The notes: generated by a model from the sequence alone, not told the origin. Counted from the stretch's first letter, positions 1 to 8,284 are shown. The stretch is 42,878 bases of DNA from Actinomycetes bacterium (GCA_021817065.1 JAKAWH010000011.1:1-42878); one strand, 5' to 3'. Translations and numbers: made by a program.

Positions 1-90
1 GGTAGCTGCCTCCTCCCGTAAGGTTGTAGAAGTCCACCTGGCTTGGGACTCGGAACCTATCGTCGTGGGACTCTGGGAAGGAGGCACTCA

Positions 91-450
91 ATGAGAGTTC
101 TCGTGGTCGACGACTCCAAGGCAATGCGCATGATCGTGACCCGGTCCCTGCGCCAAATCGACCTCCCCGACCTCATCCTGGAGGAGGCAGCTACCGGCAT
201 GGAGGCCCTCCGCATTGTGAACGAACACATTCCCGATCTCATACTTGCCGATTGGAATATGCCAGGCATGTCGGGATTCGAGCTCCTGGTCGAGCTGAAG
301 GACCAGGGTTACGTCGGCAAGTTCGGCTTCATCACCACGGAGGCGAGTGCCGACATGCGCGAGCAGGCCAGTGCGGCCGGCGCGGATTGTTTCGTCACCA
401 AGCCCTTCACTCCCGATACTCTTTCCCAAGCGCTCGAAGGCATTCTCTGA
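91..450 (+). CDS. CheY-like single-domain response regulator
   Basis: A 119-residue receiver domain with no output domain. The acidic pair D8/D9, the phospho-acceptor D54 (ADWNMPGMSG), T83 (FITTEAS) and K104 (VTKPF) are all in place, so it should be phosphorylatable and act through protein contact, as CheY does at the flagellar motor. I chose ATG 91 over the ORF-track start at 43: AAGGAGG lies just upstream and MRVLVVDDS is the normal receiver beginning. The next gene, 38 nt downstream, carries a CheX-like CheY-P phosphatase motif fused to a FliM-like region, which supports a chemotaxis or motor role. No kinase gene is visible in the window. Confidence 0.9.
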   Translation: MRVLVVDDSKAMRMIVTRSLRQIDLPDLILEEAATGMEALRIVNEHIPDLILADWNMPGMSGFELLVELKDQGYVGKFGFITTEASADMREQASAAGADCFVTKPFTPDTLSQALEGIL

Positions 451-488
451 CGACGTGGCGCTCTCCCGTGCCCTCGTGATCGGCAACC

Positions 489-1976
489 ATGTCCGCACCT
501 GATACGGATCTGTCTATGGCTTTGGGTGCCCGGGTGCCTACCGATACCGACGTCGCGGAGATGTTCTCCACCCTACTGGGGTTGGCAGTGACAGCCAAGA
601 CGGTACCGGGATCCGCCGCCAGTACCTCGGCGTATGCGCTTTCCCTTCACGTCGACCCCGACGGAGAACTCGTCGGTGCCGTCGCGGCCGACATCGTGTT
701 CACAGCCGACACCTCAGTAGCGATTGCCGGCCAATCGTCCAAGAATGCCGACGATGCTATCCACAAGGGAGTGATCGGTCTCGACCTATGGGACAATTTT
801 CGCGAGGTGGCGAACGTGATGAATGTCCTCTTCACCTCAGACCGGCACACCAGGGTGATCCTCCACTCCGCGCAGCGAGTCGAGCTGCCACTGTGGAGCA
901 AGCTCCAGCACGCCCACGCCATATCGTCCAGCTTCATCGTGGATATCGAGGGGTTCACGCAGTCAAGAGTCTCCATATTCTCCTTCACCGGCGAGGAGGA
1001 CCCCGAGTTGGTTCAGGGTCTCCTAAACGCCGGTGCAGAGGCTGCTGCTCACGACATGCAGGTTGTCGGCGGGAAGCTGATTCGCCTCTACGACTTCCAT
1101 CGCCCCAAGGGAGTGGAGAGATCGCAGCTCAATGCACTTCGGACCAATCTTTCCATCTTCACCAAGGGTGCGGCGGCGGCGATGACCGAACTGTTGCAGT
1201 CCCCAGTCCACATCAAGCTCGTGCAATTGCACCACCAGAATTGGGACGACTACGCGGGAACTCTGGACAACAACGCTTTCATCACCACATACAAGCTCGA
1301 CCCGCTTCCCAGCCAATTCGTTATTACCTTTTCCCCAGGATTGTCGATGAAATGCCTGGACTGCCGCCTGTCCGGTCCGGACCTTCCTGGCTCACTGCGG
1401 CATTCTCTTACCGACTTGGATGTCGCCCTCCTCGCACCCATCGTAAAGGCGGTGGTCAACGAGCTTGCTCAACGCTTCTCGGCCTTCGTGCCGGTACGGG
1501 GACACGTCGTTCGTCACGTCACCGAGAAGTTCATGATGGAAGGCGTCACCCTTTCGCTCACCTGGCTGGTGGCCTGGATGACGGTCACCGTGGCGGGAAG
1601 CACCTTCGACGCCTCTCTCTGCTTCCCTATCGTCCCCCTCCAGCCGGTCCTCCTCGCCATGGCTGATGCATCGAGCCGGGGTGACCACCATCGCAGCGAT
1701 GACGACGACGACCGCCTCTTTCAGAACATGCTCCACGAAGTCGATGTGGAAGTGGCGGCACACTTCCGACCGGTGCATCTAACGATCGATGCAATCGCCG
1801 CAATGGAGCCGGGAACCGTGATCCCGCTCGGAGTCGCCCCGGATTCCAGCCTCCTTCTCTCCGCACGAGGAAGGCCGCTGGCGACTATTGATCCGCTCCT
1901 GGTGGGGCGGCGCCTCGGCGTAACCATCCATCAGTTCATCGAGGACCCAGAAGAGTTTTTCGCAAATTGGGCGTGA
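489..1976 (+). CDS. CheX-like / FliM-like fusion (motor switch or CheY-P phosphatase)
   Basis: A 495-residue protein that I read as two modules. Residues about 20-180 resemble CheX: NFREVANVMN carries the E-x2-N signature of CheC/CheX/FliY phosphatases, with a proline (VELP) about 25 residues later. From about 215 it resembles FliM: a helix and domain (FTKGAAAAMTELLQ...) like the FliM middle region, then a C-terminal domain (about 400-495; VIPLGVAPDSSLLLSARGRPL) like the SpoA/FliN fold. In known systems FliM binds CheY-P and CheX removes its phosphate, so a fusion next to cheY could do both. The EIDALL-type N-terminal CheY-binding peptide of FliM is not evident. Fold assignment is by eye. No other flagellar gene is in the window. 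Confidence 0.65.
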   Translation: MSAPDTDLSMALGARVPTDTDVAEMFSTLLGLAVTAKTVPGSAASTSAYALSLHVDPDGELVGAVAADIVFTADTSVAIAGQSSKNADDAIHKGVIGLDLWDNFREVANVMNVLFTSDRHTRVILHSAQRVELPLWSKLQHAHAISSSFIVDIEGFTQSRVSIFSFTGEEDPELVQGLLNAGAEAAAHDMQVVGGKLIRLYDFHRPKGVERSQLNALRTNLSIFTKGAAAAMTELLQSPVHIKLVQLHHQNWDDYAGTLDNNAFITTYKLDPLPSQFVITFSPGLSMKCLDCRLSGPDLPGSLRHSLTDLDVALLAPIVKAVVNELAQRFSAFVPVRGHVVRHVTEKFMMEGVTLSLTWLVAWMTVTVAGSTFDASLCFPIVPLQPVLLAMADASSRGDHHRSDDDDDRLFQNMLHEVDVEVAAHFRPVHLTIDAIAAMEPGTVIPLGVAPDSSLLLSARGRPLATIDPLLVGRRLGVTIHQFIEDPEEFFANWA

Positions 1977-2072
1977 GGGTCGCCGGCGCCGGCTCGTCTG
2001 CCTGCCCGCGCACGTGGGTCCCCCGCGGCGCCCGCTCGAACTCTGTTCCCGCGCCTACCTCGTGCCACTCCC

Positions 2073-3710
2073 CTACCCACCTGGACAGGAAGGCTGGCGG
2101 TGGGGGAGCAACGGCTTCGAATATAGGTAGCTCGCTCCGCCGTTGCAGGCCAGATAAACCCCCTTGCCTCCGTTTATCGGTTGGATAGGAGTGCCCGCGA
2201 TACTGGCACTGTCCAGCGGACTTACCCGATCGGGGTAGTACTTCAGTACCTGAAAGCTGGCAGAAGGGTCTACTGTGCCCGGGCCGAAGGTCCACTTGCC
2301 GAACATCCCGGATACCGGCCCCTCGGGCAACGAGGCAATACCCTTAGCGAAGTTGCCGGGGGTGAGCCAGGGTCCCGCTGCCTGCAACCCACCGTAGATC
2401 ATCACGAAAGACGAGTAGATGACCCCCAGCGAATAGGCGGGGAGCGGATTGGAACAGTCTGTCCGGGGCGGCAACTTGCACCCCATTTCGAACACCTTGA
2501 ACGCTTCGCTATCCGCCAGGGGACCGTCTGCGATCCCCAAGGAGAAAGCATGGGCCATCTCCGCTTGGGGGGGCATGGTCCCCAGCGGATCCAGACTCAG
2601 CTCAGGATTGTCGAAGATGGAAAGGAACACCCACTCCGGGTAGTAATTCTGTTGCTGGGCGGCCTCCATGAAGAAGATCGGGGAGATCGGATCCGCAGTC
2701 AACAAGACAGTGGTTACCCCGTCAGCCTTCATCTTGGCAACTGCCGTCTGGGCTTCCTGAACCAAGTCGGCAAAGTCGAAGTAATAGCTGAACAGATCCG
2801 GTTGGGGCTGGTGGTACTTGCCGAAGTCGTCCAGGAATGCTTGCTCGTAGGCCGACCCCATTGGCGTGGCTTGATAGATGAAAGCGAGCTTCCGCGGAGA
2901 GTTGGTCATGGAGGAGTTCCCAAAGACGGCCGGAAACCCAGACAGCTCGAGACCAGCAAAGGCTGCAGCCGCAGCAGCGTCCTTGTTGTAGTCCGGGGCA
3001 GCAGCGTAGAGGTAATCGCCCTCGCTGGTGAACCAGGACCTCTCGATAGGCCACTGAGTGAAAGTGACGATTCCCTGGGCGGCCAGGTCAGAGTCGAAGA
3101 GGTTGCTCGAATCGGCTGCGGAATTGTCCACGAAAACAGGCATTGTCTTCTCGGTCACCGCGTCGGCTTGGGCGGCTTCCTGGCCGGTCCCGGTCAGCTC
3201 GTTGATGAAGTTCCCCTGGCCATTGAACGCCTTGAGGACAACGTGGCGTCCGTAGAGCTCGTAATCCCGGTTGAAGATCTTGATATACGCCTGGTAAGTG
3301 GCTATTGCCTCGGCATTGGTCCCGACGATGGACTTGGGGAAGAGCGTGTATATCTCCTGCAGCACTGTGGAAGAGGCCAGCCGGTAGGCCATGTTGATGG
3401 TCGTCTTGGTAACCCCCGGATACGAGGTACCCCCGTTGTTCCCCGAGTAGGCCGGGACGCATAGAGGCGAGTACGCCGTCCAGGTCACCTGCCGCACCCC
3501 AGGCTTGCAGGAGATGCCGCTCACCGCGGTTCCGGGACTCCCCGGCGCTGCTGGCAGGGTCACTCCGGCGGGCACCTCGATGCTGCCCCCACCAGAGGCT
3601 CCGGTCGCTGCTCGGACGCCCTTCTCCGTGGGCACAGCGAGCAATACCACGACCACTCCCACCAGAATCGTGACGGGAAGACCGAAGCGGGTGAGACGGG
3701 GCGAGCGCAT
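2073..3710 (-). CDS. Periplasmic solute-binding protein (Peripla_BP_6-like)
   Basis: A 545-residue secreted protein. The N-terminus has basic residues and then a hydrophobic stretch (LPVTILVGVVVVLLAVP), a signal or anchor sequence without a clear lipobox cysteine. The body resembles the type I periplasmic-binding fold of branched-chain amino acid ABC receptors: INMAYRL near the start, then AQADAVTEKTMPVFVDNS, KLAFIYQATPMGSAYEQAFLDDFG and a C-terminal lobe (YSLGVIYSSFVMIYGGLQAAG). Several cysteines could form disulfides. No ABC permease or ATPase is nearby, so it is an orphan receptor and its ligand is unknown. ATG 3710 is preceded by a -10-like TAATAT overlapped by a palindrome. It converges with the fliM-like gene across 96 nt in which I see no clear terminator. 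Confidence 0.75.
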   Translation of the reverse strand: MRSPRLTRFGLPVTILVGVVVVLLAVPTEKGVRAATGASGGGSIEVPAGVTLPAAPGSPGTAVSGISCKPGVRQVTWTAYSPLCVPAYSGNNGGTSYPGVTKTTINMAYRLASSTVLQEIYTLFPKSIVGTNAEAIATYQAYIKIFNRDYELYGRHVVLKAFNGQGNFINELTGTGQEAAQADAVTEKTMPVFVDNSAADSSNLFDSDLAAQGIVTFTQWPIERSWFTSEGDYLYAAAPDYNKDAAAAAAFAGLELSGFPAVFGNSSMTNSPRKLAFIYQATPMGSAYEQAFLDDFGKYHQPQPDLFSYYFDFADLVQEAQTAVAKMKADGVTTVLLTADPISPIFFMEAAQQQNYYPEWVFLSIFDNPELSLDPLGTMPPQAEMAHAFSLGIADGPLADSEAFKVFEMGCKLPPRTDCSNPLPAYSLGVIYSSFVMIYGGLQAAGPWLTPGNFAKGIASLPEGPVSGMFGKWTFGPGTVDPSASFQVLKYYPDRVSPLDSASIAGTPIQPINGGKGVYLACNGGASYLYSKPLLPHRQPSCPGG

Positions 3711-3720
3711 TCTTCCGATA

Positions 3721-3734
3721 TTACCGACCGGTAA
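3721..3734. promoter_or_regulatory. Palindromic operator candidate (TTACCG-AC-CGGTAA)
   Basis: TTACCGACCGGTAA is a perfect 6-2-6 inverted repeat. It lies 10 bases upstream of the solute-binding protein's ATG (minus strand) and overlaps that gene's TAATAT -10 candidate (3718-3723). A repressor here would block RNA polymerase. The shape resembles TetR-type operators, but no regulator gene is adjacent. Confidence 0.45.
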
Positions 3735-3811
3735 CTTCGAACCAGGGATGGCGGCCCCCCCGGCGCCATCCTCACCGGGAATCCGTTTCGATAACTGCGT
3801 TGTCCCGGTTG

Positions 3812-3817
3812 TAGCGT
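3812..3817 (+). promoter_or_regulatory. -10 box candidate, leaderless start of the 3827 gene
   Basis: TAGCGT ends exactly 9 nt before ATG 3827. The same hexamer at the same distance precedes the ferredoxin ATG at 21185. No convincing -35 is seen, and no Shine-Dalgarno sequence precedes this ATG, so a leaderless transcript is likely. Confidence 0.35.
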
Positions 3818-3826
3818 GTGCCCTGC

Positions 3827-5173
3827 ATGTCCAATCGCCTCGACATCGAACTGACCAGCCACCGGGACGACGGGACCTGGACCTGGCGCGTCGCTGGTGC
3901 CAGGCAACCCCGCGGGTCCGCCGACGGGGCAGTGGTCCCTTCCGGTTCCAAGGTCGGCGACGTGCTGACCGTCGATGCCGAGATCGATGTCGACGGGATC
4001 ACCATCACGGCCGTACTCCCCCCCAAGCCCTCCCGCCAAGCAGCTCTCTCCGTCATCGAGGTCCTCGGTTCCCGTAACTCCGCAAACGACGGAGGCGTGA
4101 CCACCACCCTGGCTCGCCCCCTTCGCGATCGCGGCGATGGTCCTGACCGCCGGCGTTCCGAGCGACGCCCGGGCCGCGACGGCAACCAGCGAGCCCGCGC
4201 GGGGGAAGGAAGCCGGAGCTTCCCATCCCGTTCCCGGGAGCGGCGGCCCGACGGCGGGGATAGAACAGGTGATCGGGAGCGGCGGCCCGACGGCGGGGAT
4301 AGAACAGGTGATCGGGAGCGGCGGCCCGACGGCGGGGATAGAACAGGTGATCGGGAGCGGCGGTCGGGTACTGCAAATCGACCGAACTACGCAGATCGGC
4401 CCCTAAGCCGGCCCGAGAGAGCCCGCACGGCAGCTCCATCCGTGCACCGCAAGGCGCTTCTCGATTCCCTCTCACCGGAGCATCGAGTGATTGCGGATCG
4501 CCTGGTGGCCGGGGGGCTTCCGGCAGTACGGCGCGCCATTGACGAACAGAATGTCGCTGCGCGGGAGGCTGGACATCCGGAAGTTCCCGCGGAACCGATC
4601 CTGGCGATGGCCGAATCCCTGCTTCCCCGCCTCAAAGCTGCAACCTGGTGTGATCGCGCAGACGCGGCTCTCGCCTCTCCGGAGCCCTTGCCGCTCCGAG
4701 AACTTCGGACCATCGCAGCCAGCGCCGAAGAAGCAGGACGCGAGGAGCCAGGACGATCCCTTCTCGGGCGCCTTCGGCAAACGGTGGACGCCCGAGTAGC
4801 GTCTGCGCGCGCCGAGTGGGAAGAGCAGATCAACTCACTCATGAGCGACGGCCAGACGGTCCGCGCACTGCGCATGTCCTCCAGCCCTCCCGATCCGGGG
4901 GGACGCCTGCCGGGCGAATTGGCCTCACGCCTCGCCGAGGCTGCGAGCAAGGGTCTGACCGCTGAAACCCCTCCGCCCCGTTGGATCCTCCTACTGGAGG
5001 CGGCGGCGACTTCCCCGGTGAGCATCAACGTGCGCCCCGGAGGGGTTCCTTCCGGAGCCACCGCCGAGCTGCTAGACAAGGCTCGGAGGCTCGCCGGACG
5101 GGTTCCTTCCCTCGCCAAACTCCTTGGGATCGCCATTCCTCCCCCACCCGTGCCCCTTAAGAACAGGAGATGA
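3827..5173 (+). CDS. Unrecognised protein with a tandem repeat linker
   Basis: A 448-residue protein that I do not recognise. An N-terminal segment of about 75 residues (MSNRLDIELTSHRDDGTWTW ... GDVLTVDAEIDVDGITITAV) looks like a small beta domain. Next come a basic disordered stretch and a 13-residue repeat (RERRPDGGDRTGD, three copies and a partial fourth) rich in R, D and G. From about 205 a predicted-helical, Ala/Leu/Arg/Glu-rich region runs to the end (LLDSLSPEHRVIADRLVAGG). The charged linker suggests nucleic-acid or protein binding, but that is inference. ATG 3827 is preferred to GTG 3818 because of the -10 spacing. Its TGA overlaps the crotonase ATG (ATGA), so the two are translationally coupled. 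Confidence 0.7.
   Translation: MSNRLDIELTSHRDDGTWTWRVAGARQPRGSADGAVVPSGSKVGDVLTVDAEIDVDGITITAVLPPKPSRQAALSVIEVLGSRNSANDGGVTTTLARPLRDRGDGPDRRRSERRPGRDGNQRARAGEGSRSFPSRSRERRPDGGDRTGDRERRPDGGDRTGDRERRPDGGDRTGDRERRSGTANRPNYADRPLSRPERARTAAPSVHRKALLDSLSPEHRVIADRLVAGGLPAVRRAIDEQNVAAREAGHPEVPAEPILAMAESLLPRLKAATWCDRADAALASPEPLPLRELRTIAASAEEAGREEPGRSLLGRLRQTVDARVASARAEWEEQINSLMSDGQTVRALRMSSSPPDPGGRLPGELASRLAEAASKGLTAETPPPRWILLLEAAATSPVSINVRPGGVPSGATAELLDKARRLAGRVPSLAKLLGIAIPPPPVPLKNRR
4236..4364 (+). repeat. 39-bp tandem repeat, 3.3 copies, in frame
   Basis: Three identical 39-bp units start at 4236, 4275 and 4314 and begin GGGAGCGGCGGCCCGACGGC. A partial fourth unit starts at 4353. The period is 13 codons, so copy-number change would lengthen or shorten the linker of the 3827 protein without breaking frame. 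Confidence 0.95.
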
Positions 5174-5955
5174 CCGTGCCCCTCGAATCAGCCGTGGTCC
5201 AGCACGCTCGTGAGGGGCATGTCGCGATCGTCACCATAAGCCGTCCGGAAGCCCGAAACGCGATCAATGGCGAGGTGGCAACTGCCATCGAGGCGGCCTT
5301 CGACCGGATCGAGGAGGACGACGACACATGGATCACCGTGCTGACCGGCGCCGGTCCGGTGTTCTGCGCCGGAGCCGACCTCAAGGCCATTGCTATGGGA
5401 CAGGTCGCCCAGATAACCACCGCCAAGGGTGGCTTCGCTGGGTTCGTCCAGCGCGAGCGGGCAAAGCCGGTCATTGCGGCCATCGACGGTCCGGCTCTCG
5501 CAGGAGGATGCGAGATTGCCCTCGCCTGTGACCTGGTGGTGGCCTCCCGAGCGGCCCGGTTCGGCATCCCCGAGGTCAAGCGCGCCCTGGTGGCTGCAGC
5601 GGGAGGCCTCTTCCGACTCCCGCGGTCACTCCCCCGGAATGTGGCGATGGAGATGGCGCTCACCGGCGACCCCCTGTCGGTGGATCGAGCTTTCGATTTC
5701 GGGCTGGTCAACGAGCTTGTCGACGAAGGCCAAGCACTTCCCGCCGCGGTGGCGCTCGCCGAGCGGATCTGCGTCAATGCACCACTTGCGGTTCGGGAGA
5801 GCCGGCGTATCGTCCTCGCTGCCCTGGCGGGCGAGGAGGCTGAGCTCTGGAAGATGAGTGCAGCCGCCATGATGACGATGGTGGGAACCGAGGACTTCCA
5901 AGAAGGTCCCCGTGCATTCCTGGAGAAGCGCGACCCGATATGGAAGGGCCGCTGA
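5170..5955 (+). CDS. Enoyl-CoA hydratase/isomerase family protein (crotonase)
   Basis: A 261-residue crotonase-fold protein of normal length. The two oxyanion-hole segments are clear: CAGADLKAIAMG, and GPALAGGCEIALACDLVVAS. GIPEVKRALVAAAGGLFRLPR holds the usual catalytic-Glu region and helix. The family hydrates or isomerises acyl-CoA double bonds; the exact substrate cannot be read from sequence. The start is ambiguous. ATG 5170 overlaps the upstream stop (ATGA), while GTG 5176 sits 6 nt after AGGAG. I kept the ATG because ATGA coupling recurs in this window. It converges with the NUDIX gene, leaving a 6-nt gap. Confidence 0.9.
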   Translation: MTVPLESAVVQHAREGHVAIVTISRPEARNAINGEVATAIEAAFDRIEEDDDTWITVLTGAGPVFCAGADLKAIAMGQVAQITTAKGGFAGFVQRERAKPVIAAIDGPALAGGCEIALACDLVVASRAARFGIPEVKRALVAAAGGLFRLPRSLPRNVAMEMALTGDPLSVDRAFDFGLVNELVDEGQALPAAVALAERICVNAPLAVRESRRIVLAALAGEEAELWKMSAAAMMTMVGTEDFQEGPRAFLEKRDPIWKGR

Positions 5956-5961
5956 GGCCGG

Positions 5962-6411
5962 TCAGGTAAACACGTCCAAGAGGCCGTTGTCGTGGAGGAA
6001 CTCGGCTAGCCCCTCCACCAAGCGAAGCCCGCACACCTCGGATATCGGTACCCAGCGTGCCTCGGCAGCGTCGTCCGCGGCGATGGGCTCGTCACTGCCG
6101 TCCAACGGGGTGACCATGAAATCCATGATGAGGAAATGCTGAACATCGCCAATCCGCTCGACCCAACCAACGAACTCCCCGCACACCGATTCGATCCCGG
6201 TCTCCTCGACGACCTCCCTCACCACTGCCTCGGCCAGCGTCTCGCCAGGCTCTACCCGACCTCCGGGCACCGACCACTCGCCTGCCGCCGGCCCGTGCCC
6301 TCTCCGGATCAGGAGGATCCGTTCATCGTCGATGGCGATACCACCGACGCATACCTCGGGCCTGGCCCGCGTTGCCCCTGGCGGCATGCCGGCCGCCGGC
6401 TTACCGGTCAT
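5962..6411 (-). CDS. NUDIX hydrolase
   Basis: A 149-residue protein with a textbook Nudix box at residues 51-73, GRVEPGETLAEAVVREVVEE followed by TGI, matching GX5EX7REUXEEXGU in every fixed position. It should hydrolyse a nucleoside-diphosphate-linked substrate with Mg2+. The strand before the box (EVCVGGIAIDDERILLIRRG) resembles house-cleaning MutT-like members, but the substrate is not predictable. The ORF track begins at 6705; I chose ATG 6411 because it starts a normal Nudix domain and overlaps the GNAT gene's TGA by 4 nt (ATGA), which implies coupled translation with that gene. Confidence 0.9.
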   Translation of the reverse strand: MTGKPAAGMPPGATRARPEVCVGGIAIDDERILLIRRGHGPAAGEWSVPGGRVEPGETLAEAVVREVVEETGIESVCGEFVGWVERIGDVQHFLIMDFMVTPLDGSDEPIAADDAAEARWVPISEVCGLRLVEGLAEFLHDNGLLDVFT

Positions 6412-6983
6412 CGTGCAACCACCGGGTCTGCTGGGGCAGGTACCCGGGCCTCCTCTCCGATATCCCGGCTCATGACCAGCAATCTCGCCTTGAACCCTGC
6501 AGTCTCCAACGTTGCCTTGGAATCCCTTTCCCCGGGAAGGGCATAGGCATCCATAGCAGTGCATCCCTGGTCGATGAACCAGGCCTGCACCGTCGCAAGG
6601 ATCGTCTCGGCCGTCCCATACCTGCGGGCTCCAGGCTCCACGAACGAAAGATCGATCACTCCGAGCAGAGGTGAGAACTCCCCGTGATGAGCCACCCTTG
6701 CCCACGCGAATCCGGCTACCCTCCCGGCTGAGTCACTACCCACCCAGAAGGATGGAACAGACCGCGACAACCCTTCTGTGAGGACTTTCCAGCGGCCCGC
6801 GGGCACAAGCAGGTTGATCCCCGTCCGGTCCGATAGGTCACCCAGTAGCGCGGTTCCTCCCCGCTGGGTGGAAAGCTCTTCCACGGCCGCCGAAAATAGT
6901 TCGCCGATCCGATGGATGTCGTCGGCCGCCGCGATCCTGCCTTGTGTGCCAACCGTCCCGATTTCCGGTCCGGCGGACCCCAC
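6408..6983 (-). CDS. GNAT family N-acetyltransferase
   Basis: A 191-residue protein with a GNAT-like layout: an N-terminal helix pair (DDIHRIGELFSAAVEELS), central strands (SFWVGSDSAGRVAGFAWARV), a strand (LGVIDLSFVEPGARRYGTAETIL) where the acetyl-CoA pyrophosphate loop would be, and a C-terminal DAYALPGERDSKATLETAGFKARLLVM typical of the family end. The R-x-x-G-x-G/A loop is degenerate (ARRYGTAE). The acceptor is unknown. GTG 6983 lies 3 nt after the upstream gene's TAG, and the 3' end overlaps the NUDIX start, so it sits in the middle of a small operon. Confidence 0.75.
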   Translation of the reverse strand: MGSAGPEIGTVGTQGRIAAADDIHRIGELFSAAVEELSTQRGGTALLGDLSDRTGINLLVPAGRWKVLTEGLSRSVPSFWVGSDSAGRVAGFAWARVAHHGEFSPLLGVIDLSFVEPGARRYGTAETILATVQAWFIDQGCTAMDAYALPGERDSKATLETAGFKARLLVMSRDIGEEARVPAPADPVVAR

Positions 6984-6986
6984 GGT

Positions 6987-7535
6987 CTATTCCTGCCCAG
7001 ATGCAAGGAGCTGGGATGTCCGGTTCACGATGGTGGCTCGACCCCGGGTGGCCACCTCGTAGGCCCGGACCGCCTCCAACTCGTCCCGAGGAAGGCCAGC
7101 CAGCCTCTGGACAACCTGCGAAGCCGATAGCGAGTCATACCCGACGATGGAGGTAGGAATACGGACACTCCCGTTGCTCGCCGCCTCCGGAAGAGGCTGC
7201 TCCAACCGTGCCTGCCCGCCGGGAGCAACAGCAAGCACACTGTCCTCCGCTGGCGGTTCCGGGGCCGCTGGCGGCGACGAGGAGCCCATTGGTCGCTCCC
7301 CCCACAGTTCCCCGAGCCTCCTCACGGCACGCAGCAATTGGCGTTCCGCCTCCCGACCCCCAAAAGCCACCACGAAGTTCCCGACGGTCTTGGCCATCGT
7401 GAGCTGGGTGGTCACGTAAGCCTTCCCCTTGGAGGTCAACTTGGGAATCTCGTCGCGTGCCGCAACGGCGGTACCGACGGGTAGATAGATCATCGCTTCG
7501 AGAGCTCTCTCCTGGAAATTCTTGTGCATAGCCAT
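6987..7535 (-). CDS. Conserved hypothetical protein, C-terminal YDSLSASQVV motif
   Basis: A 182-residue protein of unknown function. The N-terminal half (AMIYLPVGTAVAARDEIPKL, then LTMAKTVGNFVVAFGGREAE) looks amphipathic or weakly hydrophobic. A Pro/Ala-rich linker follows. The C-terminus, from about 135, holds IVGYDSLSASQVVQRLAGLP and then DELEAVRAYEVATRGRATI, a helix-turn-helix-like block that I recall from several actinobacterial proteins of unknown role, including lipid-droplet-associated ones. GAGGGGG lies upstream of ATG 7535 at workable spacing. It follows the DUF4193-like gene after 19 nt. Confidence 0.7.
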   Translation of the reverse strand: MAMHKNFQERALEAMIYLPVGTAVAARDEIPKLTSKGKAYVTTQLTMAKTVGNFVVAFGGREAERQLLRAVRRLGELWGERPMGSSSPPAAPEPPAEDSVLAVAPGGQARLEQPLPEAASNGSVRIPTSIVGYDSLSASQVVQRLAGLPRDELEAVRAYEVATRGRATIVNRTSQLLASGQE

Positions 7536-7554
7536 CTCGTCCCCCTCGAAACTA

Positions 7555-8058
7555 CTAGACGCAGTCTCGGCACAGAGTCCGCTCGCTATCGGCTAGCTGC
7601 GAGCGATTCTTGACCAGGAAGCACGACCGGCAAACGAATTCTCCCGGTTGCTTCGGCAACACCCGGGCAGTCCCGTCGACCCGATCTTCAGTGTCCGGCC
7701 CCTCCTCGTCCTCCTCCTCGTCCTCCTCTGCGACCAGCCTCTCCTTGAGGATCTCGTCCAGACCTGCTTCGACATCGTCGTCCCCCAGCTCTTCCTCCTC
7801 TTCATCCTCCTCCTCGTCCTCTCCCGAACGCCGCCTGCGGTTGCTCACCGCTGGTTCAGCAGCGCCGTTGGTTCCCGGCTCGGGCAAGATTTCGGCCGCG
7901 CTGACGTCCACCCCGTCGCCGAGGTCCTCGTCATCCAGCTCCGCGTCCTCGTCCAACTCGTCTCCCAGGAGCTCTTCGTCGTCCAGCTCCTCCAGGTCAG
8001 GCTCGTCGGGCTCGTCCTCGGCGAGTTCTTCCGTCATATCGTCGATGTCTTCAGCCAT
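7555..8058 (-). CDS. DUF4193-like acidic zinc-ribbon protein
   Basis: A 167-residue, extremely acidic protein. Long Asp/Glu runs (EDEEEDEEEEELGDDD and similar) lead to a C-terminal domain, RVLPKQPGEFVCRSCFLVKN then TLCRDCV. Its two CxxC pairs should bind one zinc ion. The VLPKQP.EF.C.SCFLV signature matches the actinobacterial DUF4193 family, whose members are usually about 100 residues, so the acidic region here is expanded. The function is unknown. ATG 8058 is chosen over the ORF-track start (8124) because AAGGAAG precedes it and MAEDIDDM is a natural beginning. It opens a four-gene operon (this gene, the hypothetical, GNAT, NUDIX). Confidence 0.85.
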   Translation of the reverse strand: MAEDIDDMTEELAEDEPDEPDLEELDDEELLGDELDEDAELDDEDLGDGVDVSAAEILPEPGTNGAAEPAVSNRRRRSGEDEEEDEEEEELGDDDVEAGLDEILKERLVAEEDEEEDEEGPDTEDRVDGTARVLPKQPGEFVCRSCFLVKNRSQLADSERTLCRDCV

Positions 8059-8104
8059 GAAAGGTCTTCCTTGCTTCGAGCTCCACCGCTCGTCGGTCCG
8101 GCAG

Positions 8105-8131
8105 CATATACGCACGACAGTCAACCGTGCG
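8105..8131 (-). promoter_or_regulatory. -10 candidate and inverted repeat upstream of the DUF4193-like gene
   Basis: On the minus strand, CGCACG-N9-CGTGCG (8111-8131) directly abuts TATATG (8105-8110), a -10-like hexamer 46 nt before ATG 8058. A TTGACT lies inside the repeat but at the wrong distance for a -35. An operator touching the promoter is plausible. The rest of the 226-nt gap (8059-8284) shows only C-rich low complexity, including a run of eight C. Confidence 0.35.
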
Positions 8132-8284
8132 CGATCCCCATGTCATCCCGCTCCGGAACCGAAAACATACCTTGTTATTCCAGCCCCCTTCTGGCCCTTA
8201 CGCCCCCCCCTCTGGAGCCTTTCTCAGCGGTCTCCACTGGCTCCTTCGCTGGGCCCCCGCGCTACCCTGGCCGGTCTCGGTTCC

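Noticed and set aside
2181-3464. 427-aa plus-strand ORF opposite the solute-binding protein
   Set aside because: It is a GC-rich shadow of a gene with a signal peptide and family-like blocks. Its own translation is Arg/Gly-rich with no motif.
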